A program made the translations under genes and the position numbers. A DNA stretch of 12,450 nt from Methanomicrobiales archaeon. GTDB lineage: Archaea; Halobacteriota; Methanomicrobia; Methanomicrobiales; Methanoculleaceae. The notes beneath the pieces are model-generated. The model worked only from the letters and a program-made list of their open reading frames with translations, searched no databases and was not told where the DNA came from. How positions within the stretch are numbered: position 1 is the first letter of the stretch; every line of letters starts with the position of its first letter. The stretch lies in the NCBI GenBank assembly GCA_012511245.1, contig JAAZGM010000326.1, positions 1 to 12,450 on the forward strand, written 5' to 3'. This document shows, one piece after another, positions 5,612-10,988 of the stretch.

Positions 5612-7822
5612 ATGAATTCATCACCCGTCGTTGACAGTATCCTCTCGGCACGTTACCTCCGGAGAGACGAAAAGACGTTTGAAGACATCTGCCGCCGTGT
5701 GGCATCGGCGCTCGCCGATGATGAAGCCGACAGAGCCAATTTTTTCGAGGCAATGACTACGTTACGGTTTCTTCCAAACTCCCCCACTCTCATGAACGCA
5801 GGAACCGAACTCGGGCAGCTCTCCGCCTGCTTCACCCTGCCGGTCCCGGACTCCATCGATGGCATATTCGATGCCATGAAGCAGGGAGCGATCATTCACA
5901 AGACCGGCGGTGGAACGGGCTACAACTTCTCCCACATCCGACCGGAGGGTTCTCCCGTTCAGTCGACCGATGGGGTTGCATCGGGGCCGGTCTCGTTCAT
6001 GCAGGTCTTCAATGCTGCAACAGATGTGATCAAACAGGGAGGCCGTCGACGCGGGGCAAACATGGGGATCCTCAACGTCTGGCACCCCGATGTCCTGCCG
6101 TTCATCGCCGCAAAACAGAATGAGGGTGATCTCGCTAACTTCAACATCTCTGTGATGGTGAACGATGCGTTCATGAATCTTGTATCTGAGCGCCGATTCG
6201 ACGAGATCTGGTTCACCGACCCCCGGACAGGCACACCGGTCACGGTCGGCCAGATCTGGACTGCCATCGTCGAAGGGATCTGGAAGAACGGTGAGCCCGG
6301 CGTTCTCTTCTACGACGAGATAAACCGGCACAACCCCACCCCGCACCTCGGCGAGATCGATACGACAAACCCTTGCGGTGAACAGCCGCTTTTCCCCTAT
6401 GAAAGTTGCGTCCTCGGGAGTATCAACCTCGCCGCCTGCATACGCAAGGGGGCCCTTGACGAGGAGATCCTTGTGAGCACCGTCCGTCTGGCGGTCCGCT
6501 TCCTCGACATCGTCATCGACAAAAACATCTACCCGATACCAGAGATCGAGGGAGCGACGAAGAAGACCCGGAAGATCGGCCTCGGCGTCATGGGGGTCCA
6601 CGACGCCCTGCTCATGCTCGGCCTTGCGTATGACTCCGAAGAAGGGCGGGGTTGGTGCGAGCAGACGATGCACCTTATAACCGGGACGGCGGTCGACGAG
6701 TCGCACCGGCTCGCGGGAGAACGAGGAGCATTCCCTGCATGGGAGGGGAGCACCTGGGAGGATTACTCCGTCCGGAACGCCGCAATGACGACCGTCGCCC
6801 CTACGGGGACCATATCGCTTCTTGCGGGATGTTCCAGCGGCATAGAGCCTATCTTTTCATTTGCCTACACCCGGAAAAACACGGTGGGAAAGACGTTCGT
6901 CATCGAAAACCCGGTCTTCCGGAACGCTCTTGCCCGGACTCTGGAGGGTATGGATCTCACCGAAGACGAACGAACAAAAAAAGAAGATGAGGTTCGCAAC
7001 CATGTTCATGAGACCGGGACGATTCAGGACATTTCCTGGCTTCCGGAAAGGTTTCGTGCGCTGTTCAAAACAGCGCTCGATATCTCCTGGCGGGACCACA
7101 TCAGGATGCAGGCAGCCTTCCAGAAGCATGTCCACGCCTCGATCAGCAAGACGATCAATATGCCCGGTTCTGCCACGAAAAGCGACTGCGAAGAGGCGCT
7201 CCTCATGGCATGGAACCTCGGGCTCAAGGGAATCACTATCTACCGGACCGGGAGTAGAGAGGCGGTTGTCCTCGCCCTGAAAGAGCCTGTAAAGGCTCCG
7301 GCCGATTCTCCCCGGGCCAACGACGGGCGGAGACTGCTGGAACAGATCGCGACCCTGCCGATTGAACGGCCCAAAGAACTCGCAGGGCGGACTTTTCTCT
7401 GCCAGTCCGGGTGCTGCCGCCTGTACGTAACTGTGAACCTTCTCGACGGCCAGCCCATCGAGGTCTTCATCAGGACGGTTGGAAGCGGGGGATGCGATGC
7501 AAACAGCAACGCCCTCGGCCGGGCAATCAGCACCGGCCTTCAAAACGGCGTGCCTTACCAGAAGTTCGTCCGACAGTTTCGGAAGGTAAACTGCATCTCC
7601 GCCATCAAAAACCCGTTGTCTGAGGGGCACTCGTGTGCCGATGTCGTCGGGCGGTGTATCGATCTTGCGGCAAAAAACCAGAGCATCACCACGCTGCAGG
7701 ACTGGACGATTGAAAAGACCAGTGAAGTGCGGCTCTGCCCGGAATGCCACGAACCGCTCGACTTCGGCGAGGGATGCAACCAGGGGATCTGCAAGCATTG
7801 CGGCTGGAGCGGGTGCAGCTGA
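5612..7822 (+). CDS. nrdJ: Class II (adenosylcobalamin-dependent) ribonucleotide reductase
   Basis: A 736-residue enzyme reducing ribonucleotides to deoxyribonucleotides with a thiyl radical generated from adenosylcobalamin. Motifs: RFLPNSPTLMNAG (52-64), redox Cys73 (SACF), the KTGGGTGYNFSHIRP loop (97-111), the active-site NPCGEQ with Asn253, thiyl-radical Cys255 and Glu257, the second redox Cys266 in YESCVLGSINL eleven residues later, and the phosphate loop APTGTISLLAGCSSGIEP (396-413). Residues about 597-690 form the TSCPD-type domain (CQSGCC, GSGGCDANSNALGRAISTGL). The tail has CPEC (709-712) and CKHCGWSGC (727-735), a zinc-ribbon-like set of cysteines that could also re-reduce the active-site disulphide. 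There is no N-terminal ATP-cone, so activity regulation by dATP at that domain is not expected. Start ATG 5612 has only a weak ribosome site. Follows the DUF2115 gene; ends in a hairpin-rich gap facing a convergent gene. Confidence 0.96.
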   Translation: MNSSPVVDSILSARYLRRDEKTFEDICRRVASALADDEADRANFFEAMTTLRFLPNSPTLMNAGTELGQLSACFTLPVPDSIDGIFDAMKQGAIIHKTGGGTGYNFSHIRPEGSPVQSTDGVASGPVSFMQVFNAATDVIKQGGRRRGANMGILNVWHPDVLPFIAAKQNEGDLANFNISVMVNDAFMNLVSERRFDEIWFTDPRTGTPVTVGQIWTAIVEGIWKNGEPGVLFYDEINRHNPTPHLGEIDTTNPCGEQPLFPYESCVLGSINLAACIRKGALDEEILVSTVRLAVRFLDIVIDKNIYPIPEIEGATKKTRKIGLGVMGVHDALLMLGLAYDSEEGRGWCEQTMHLITGTAVDESHRLAGERGAFPAWEGSTWEDYSVRNAAMTTVAPTGTISLLAGCSSGIEPIFSFAYTRKNTVGKTFVIENPVFRNALARTLEGMDLTEDERTKKEDEVRNHVHETGTIQDISWLPERFRALFKTALDISWRDHIRMQAAFQKHVHASISKTINMPGSATKSDCEEALLMAWNLGLKGITIYRTGSREAVVLALKEPVKAPADSPRANDGRRLLEQIATLPIERPKELAGRTFLCQSGCCRLYVTVNLLDGQPIEVFIRTVGSGGCDANSNALGRAISTGLQNGVPYQKFVRQFRKVNCISAIKNPLSEGHSCADVVGRCIDLAAKNQSITTLQDWTIEKTSEVRLCPECHEPLDFGEGCNQGICKHCGWSGCS

Positions 7823-7876
7823 TGCGCACTCCTGATACGTTACAGTCAGCGGACAGCCCGGCCAGAGAGTTCATCG

Positions 7877-7956
7877 GGGAACTTTTCGGGCGTTCCCGTA
7901 GATCGGCTTGAAGAGCAAGAGCGGTGATGGACTTATCACACCATGGTAAAGGTGTG
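7877..7956 (+). terminator. Stem-loops downstream of the ribonucleotide reductase gene
   Basis: GGGAAC (7877-7882) pairs with GTTCCC (7892-7897) around a TTTT-containing loop, 55 bases after the stop codon. Next, CACACC (7937-7942) pairs with GGTGTG (7951-7956); the left arm overlaps a second possible hairpin GTGAT (7924-7928) with ATCAC (7935-7939), so these two exclude each other. They are candidate 3'-end structures, without a clear T-run after them. Confidence 0.35.
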
Positions 7957-7987
7957 GTGATGCCGGTGCCGTCATGCGTCTTGCCGG

Positions 7988-8022
7988 GGTGGGGGATGGC
8001 GGTGGTGGCATAATCCCCCACC
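7988..8022. terminator. 10-bp GC-rich hairpin between convergent genes
   Basis: GGTGGGGGAT (7988-7997) is perfectly complementary to ATCCCCCACC (8013-8022), with a 15-base loop. It lies 12 bases beyond the stop codon of the minus-strand gene at 8034 and 166 bases past the end of the ribonucleotide reductase gene. The symmetric position suits a shared bidirectional terminator or a 3'-end block to antisense transcription. Confidence 0.55.
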
Positions 8023-8033
8023 TTCTCCCGGGA

Positions 8034-8513
8034 CTACCGACGGATGCTGTACCCGGCTGTCGTGAGAATATGGATGAAGGCGTCGTCCCATTCCGTGCCA
8101 CGGAGTCTGTCCAGCTCCGGTTGCACCTGTTCCCAGAGCCGGATGAGGTCGTCAGTCTCCGGAATCAATGCTGTCTGATACGTCACACGTCCGGCTAACT
8201 TCCCCTGCGAGTCAAAGACAAGTAGACGACAGCAGTATTCGCGGCAAAGAGCAGGACGAGTCTGGTGGACCGTGCACCACGCTTTTCCCGTCTCGTTGTC
8301 AAACCTCAGAAAAAAGCATGCGTTCGGCAGTTTCTCAATGCTGCTCCAGTCTTCGAAGAGGGCTCTCCTGTCCGGGGCGACCTGCACCTCTTCGATATCC
8401 CCGGTATAGTGGTTGTGCACGACAAACGTGTAACCGCCACACTCTTCGATGACCCTGTGGACGTCCCGCATGTGGGTGCAGCATCTGCCGCACTGGCAGC
8501 ACTTATCGGTGAT
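8034..8513 (-). CDS. YkgJ-family cysteine-cluster (zinc/iron-chelating) protein, apparent ATC start
   Basis: From the ATC at 8513-8511 the frame encodes 159 residues beginning ITDKCCQCGRCCTHM. The CCxCGxCC head plus later cysteines at about 66 (ACFF), 80 (WCTVHQTRP), 90 and 94-95 (CREYCC) is the YkgJ/UPF0153 metal-binding pattern, thought to hold an Fe-S cluster or zinc. The first ATG in frame (8471-8469) comes after the CCxCGxCC motif and has no ribosome site, so starting there would delete half the ligands. A stop lies in frame at 8561-8559, and no ATG, GTG or TTG occurs between it and the motif. A strong ribosome site, GGGGAGGGGGG, ends 4 bases before the ATC, in the sequence context where homologues would have M-T-x-K-C-C. 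Either AUC is used, or a G-to-C change or sequencing error has altered an ATG. Cytoplasmic; function unknown. Convergent with the ribonucleotide reductase gene. Confidence 0.75.
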   Translation of the reverse strand: MTDKCCQCGRCCTHMRDVHRVIEECGGYTFVVHNHYTGDIEEVQVAPDRRALFEDWSSIEKLPNACFFLRFDNETGKAWCTVHQTRPALCREYCCRLLVFDSQGKLAGRVTYQTALIPETDDLIRLWEQVQPELDRLRGTEWDDAFIHILTTAGYSIRR

Positions 8514-8587
8514 GGTGCCCCCCTCCCCGGGCTCCGGACGGATGGTGTATCGGCATCCTCATCATCCGGTATTTTTTGCCGCAATAG

Positions 8588-8595
8588 TTTAATAT
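8588..8595 (-). promoter_or_regulatory. TATA-like box for the YkgJ-family gene
   Basis: On the minus strand this reads ATATTAAA, with predicted transcription start near 8566 and a leader of roughly 50 bases reaching the ribosome site before the ATC at 8513. It is the only AT-rich element in an otherwise GC-rich 280-base gap between 8514 and 8796. Confidence 0.4.
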
Positions 8596-8733
8596 CTGCC
8601 GGGCACCGGTGCACCCCCCGCCCTGTTCCGGATGCGGCCCGATGACGATGGTAGTGACGGTACGTGGGCAGTATAACACCAATGACTGCCATCTGTGCGA
8701 AAATTTCCGGGTATTTCGGGAACACAGCCTGTT

Positions 8734-8799
8734 CAGGATACCTATATGAGGGAATATGGTGAATAGAGGTAGTCAAAGAAGTGGCAGGATACCTGTATG
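8734..8799 (+). repeat. Duplicated 15-bp element containing a start site
   Basis: CAGGATACCTATATG (8734-8748) and CAGGATACCTGTATG (8785-8799) differ at one base and lie 51 bases apart. Each holds an AGGA ribosome-like site followed by ATG. The second ATG starts the 45-residue gene; the first opens a six-codon frame (M-R-E-Y-G-E, stop at 8764-8766). The first copy also contains CTATATG, which may instead be a TATA box starting transcription near 8770. Just upstream GAACA (8720-8724) and TGTTC (8730-8734) form a small dyad. Confidence 0.5.
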
Positions 8800-8934
8800 C
8801 CGACAAGCAAGAAACAGATGGAGAAACTGAACAGAGCAAAGAAGGTTAAGGCAGAAGAACTTGCGCAGCAGGCGGCCGGGGGTAACGAGGCAGCCAAGAA
8901 GAAGCTCAAAAAACTCCAGAAGAAGATCAAGTGA
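8797..8934 (+). CDS. Small, highly basic 45-residue protein
   Basis: Encodes 45 residues: about fourteen are lysine, with Ala and Gln making up most of the rest, ending in a KKKLKKLQKKIK tail. It should be one or two amphipathic helices with a GGN turn at about 28-30. AGGA lies 7 bases before the ATG. The composition looks deliberate, not like random GC-rich translation, and the frame ends with TGA in a typical position. Short lysine-rich proteins of this type may bind nucleic acid or ribosomes, but this is inference and I do not recognise the family. It is monocistronic, with a possible TATA box at 8743-8748. Confidence 0.65.
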   Translation: MPTSKKQMEKLNRAKKVKAEELAQQAAGGNEAAKKKLKKLQKKIK

Positions 8935-9075
8935 TCCGGAATATTCAACTATTTTCAGGCTACCTCTGGTAAAAAACTGTTCCGGTGCGATGTTGCCGGA
9001 AGAGGATACCTGCTTGCACCTCCGGCGCTCAAACCCGCTTCGTGAGGGATGACTGCCCCCGTGGAGGTGACAGAT

Positions 9076-9198
9076 ATGCTGAACTGGTGGGGCTACAGAG
9101 GCAGCCCCTACGGTGGAGAGAGGGAGGTTTCTCTCGCAAACCCTATCGTAAGTTCTCCCGTGCGTTACATCACCACTGTTCTGCCACAATCGGGATGA
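9076..9198 (+). CDS. Possible 40-residue small protein, Gly/Trp/Tyr-rich N-terminus
   Basis: The main support is a near-perfect Shine-Dalgarno site, GGAGGTGA (9063-9070), 5 bases before ATG 9076, the same strength and spacing as at the leucine-rich-repeat gene downstream. The product begins MLNWWGYRGSPYGGE and continues without cysteines or a membrane segment. The frame is also open from an ATG at 9049. I do not recognise it. It could be a genuine small protein or a chance frame in the 415-base gap between 8935 and 9349. Confidence 0.4.
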   Translation: MLNWWGYRGSPYGGEREVSLANPIVSSPVRYITTVLPQSG

Positions 9199-9277
9199 CG
9201 GATGGGATGACTGCCCGGGCGGGTACGGGCGAGATCTCATGCGATGGGTATGGGGGGCATTACGGCGGTGAAGTAGG

Positions 9278-9349
9278 TATATATGGATGCAAGGACAGGT
9301 GCGCCCACCCGGGGAATATGCCGGAGAGACTTTGGACGAGGTGATGCTT
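9278..9349 (+). promoter_or_regulatory. TATA box and start-deciding ribosome site for the LRR gene
   Basis: TATATAT (9278-9284) predicts transcription from about 9307. In the leader, GAGGTGA (9338-9344) sits 5 bases before GTG 9350 but directly touches ATG 9344, which favours the GTG as start. Confidence 0.6.
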
Positions 9350-10231
9350 GTGAGAAGAAATGACCTATGTGGAGTGCATGAAGGGCGATGGGCGGCATTT
9401 TGCCGTATCCTTGTGTGCGGCCTGATCTTTTGTATGCTGCTTTCGGCGATACCGGCTGGAGTGGTGGCAGCGAACGGAGCAGTCTCGTTTCCTGATACCA
9501 ACCTTGAGAATGCGGTGCGTGATGCGCTGGATAAACTTGAAGGGGATATTACGGCAGATGATATGGCCGGGCTCGTGTTTCTCGATGCGGATGATAAGGA
9601 TATCGGCGATCTGACGGGGCTTGAACATGCAGTCAACCTGCGGAGTCTTGACCTTGAATCAAACGAGATCGATGATCTCAACCCGCTTGCGAATCTGACG
9701 AACCTGCGGAGTCTTGACCTCGACTCAAACCAGGTGAGCGATCTCGGACCGCTCGCGAACCTGACGAACCTGCGGAGCCTTGATCTCGACTCGAATCAGG
9801 TAAGTGATCTTGGACCCATCGCGAACCTGACGAATCTGCGGAGCCTCGATCTCGACTCGAACCAGGTGAGCGATCTCGAACCGCTTGCGAACCTGACGAA
9901 CCTACGGGATCTCGATCTCGACTCGAATCAGGTGAGTGACATCAGCCCACTTGCGAACCTGACGAACTTGCGGGATCTCGATCTCGACTCGAACCAGGTG
10001 AGCGACATCAGCCCGCTTGCCGGTCTCACGAATCTCCGGGATATCGACCTCGAGCACAACGAGATCAGCGATCTCGGGCCGCTGGCCGACAGCAGCGAGT
10101 TCGGTTCGGGCGGCTCTCTGGAGGTGGAGTACAACAACCTCGACCTCAGCCCGGGATCCGCTGCGATGAAAGATATCGGGACACTGGAGAGCCGGGGGGT
10201 GGATGTCAGTTATATACCGCAACGCGGGTGA
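9350..10231 (+). CDS. Secreted leucine-rich-repeat protein (internalin-like 22-residue repeats)
   Basis: Encodes 293 residues from GTG 9350, chosen for its spaced GAGGTGA; ATG 9344 and ATG 9287 open the same frame. Residues 1-40 form a signal peptide: basic start (MRRN), an Arg at 19, hydrophobic CRILVCGLIFCMLLSAIP, and a likely cleavage after VVA. A short cap (FPDTNLENAVRDALDK...ITADDMAGLVFLDADD) leads into about seven 22-residue repeats of the type LxxLTNLRSLDLDSNQVSDLxP, spanning roughly residues 92-250, then a C-terminal cap with SPGSAAMKDIGTLESRGVDV that is common at the end of such proteins. The repeats are the Listeria-internalin class and form a curved protein-binding surface. There is no C-terminal membrane anchor or sorting signal, so the protein is probably released or held by other means. 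It stands alone with its own promoter and a downstream hairpin. The partner is unknown. Confidence 0.9.
   Translation: MRRNDLCGVHEGRWAAFCRILVCGLIFCMLLSAIPAGVVAANGAVSFPDTNLENAVRDALDKLEGDITADDMAGLVFLDADDKDIGDLTGLEHAVNLRSLDLESNEIDDLNPLANLTNLRSLDLDSNQVSDLGPLANLTNLRSLDLDSNQVSDLGPIANLTNLRSLDLDSNQVSDLEPLANLTNLRDLDLDSNQVSDISPLANLTNLRDLDLDSNQVSDISPLAGLTNLRDIDLEHNEISDLGPLADSSEFGSGGSLEVEYNNLDLSPGSAAMKDIGTLESRGVDVSYIPQRG
9683..10078 (+). repeat. Six tandem 66-bp repeats within the LRR gene
   Basis: Units begin near 9683, 9749, 9815, 9881, 9947 and 10013, each encoding one 22-residue leucine-rich repeat. Several neighbouring units are almost identical in DNA, including silent positions, while the first (from 9617) and last diverge, as expected from recent unequal exchange in the middle of the array. 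Confidence 0.85.
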
Positions 10232-10253
10232 CGGTTTCATTCCGGAACGGGCA

Positions 10254-10346
10254 CCGGGGGTGGCGGCATCCCCGGGCCTTATGCAGCCGGTCGGAGAGGG
10301 ACTGGCACCGGTGGGTGTACGGGGAGGGCAGGGGATACCGTCCCCT
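10254..10346 (+). terminator. Two hairpins after the LRR gene
   Basis: CCGGGG (10254-10259) pairs with CCCCGG (10270-10275), 22 bases after the stop codon. Further on AGGGGA (10330-10335) pairs with TCCCCT (10341-10346) and is followed by an AT-rich run. Either could end the LRR transcript. Confidence 0.4.
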
Positions 10347-10745
10347 CATTTACAAAATTTATCAAAATGTAACAAATTGATAGATAGTAGTAGTGATGAG
10401 CGAAGCAATTCCTGAGATCTCAGATATATATCGGGAAGATGTAGTGAGGGTAAACAGGTGTTAGTCATCCTTCAGAGAGGCGAAGGGCTGAGTCTTCGCT
10501 AGGCGGAGAACTTGAAAAAGCAACGCAAAAATTTGGATATGCTGGAGTTATGCGCCTAATTGCGCGGGAAGTCAGGTTTAGAGGAATTTTCATACAAACT
10601 ATACTGCTAAAGAGTTCTCAAGTTAGTTGTATGGATCATCAGACCCTCATCTCCGGCGAGGTCCAGGTGCTGGCGGACGCCACCGTTCTTCCACCACCTT
10701 GCCACTCTCCACTTTTACCTGCTCAAGATCTTCGCTGCCGCGAAC
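10347..10745. other. AT-rich gap with no supported gene
   Basis: Short frames here give no convincing protein. Structures seen: an inverted repeat TATCAA (10360-10365) with TTGATA (10377-10382); an ATATATAT TATA-like element near 10423-10430 on the plus strand; and a hairpin GCGAAG (10480-10485) with CTTCGC (10494-10499) about 50 bases after that TATA. A short untranslated RNA starting near 10450 is possible but unproven. Confidence 0.35.
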
Positions 10746-10779
10746 TATCAATGAACTACTAATAAATATAAAATTAGTA
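10746..10779. promoter_or_regulatory. Composite operator, copy 1
   Basis: TATCAAT (10746-10752), then GAAC, then TACTAAT (10757-10763), a 9-base spacer, and ATTAGTA (10773-10779). The last two arms are exact inverse complements; the first is a direct half-site copy 11 bp (one helical turn) away. Confidence 0.6.
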
Positions 10780-10872
10780 ATTTCATAAATCGCAGGGACG
10801 CCGATAAGGATGATACATCTCCATCGATCAAGACCGGCATCTCTGCACCCCACCTGGCATCGTTTCACGAGA

Positions 10873-10906
10873 TACTAATTAACTACTAATAACCTTAGAA
10901 TTAGTC
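10873..10906. promoter_or_regulatory. Composite operator, copy 2
   Basis: TACTAAT (10873-10879), four bases, TACTAAT (10884-10890), a 9-base spacer, and ATTAGTC (10900-10906). It has the same half-site order, 11-bp step and 9-base spacer as copy 1, 127 bp downstream. Confidence 0.6.
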
Positions 10907-10927
10907 TTTCAGAGATCCCGATCGGAA

Positions 10928-10972
10928 TACTGATGAACTACTAATGAAATACTAAAGAATGTAAAATTAGTA
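10928..10972. promoter_or_regulatory. Composite operator, copy 3, at the start of the Fic gene
   Basis: Three direct half-sites in 11-bp steps, TACTGAT (10928-10934), TACTAAT (10939-10945) and TACTAAA (10950-10956), then a 9-base spacer and ATTAGTA (10966-10972). It ends 16 bases before the ATG at 10989, so occupancy would block transcription or translation start of the Fic gene. Confidence 0.65.
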
Positions 10973-10988
10973 ATTGCGAGACGACCCT

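Noticed and set aside
5762..6706. Long minus-strand frame antisense to the ribonucleotide reductase gene (another at 6857-7798)
   Set aside because: Over 300 codons each, but exactly opposite a motif-rich real gene; composition is what the reverse complement of GC-rich codons gives, with no family motifs.
8773..9681. Minus-strand 302-codon frame across the small genes and LRR start
   Set aside because: Ser/Arg/Thr-rich, crosses promoter and signal-peptide regions of plus-strand genes; typical antisense noise.
9683..10078. Regular repeats as a CRISPR array
   Set aside because: The 66-bp units are contiguous, in frame, and encode leucine-rich repeats with no unique spacers.
10392..10414. C/D-box guide RNA (GTGATGA then CTGA)
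   Set aside because: Only one C-like and one D-like box were found; no second C'/D' pair at the usual distance.
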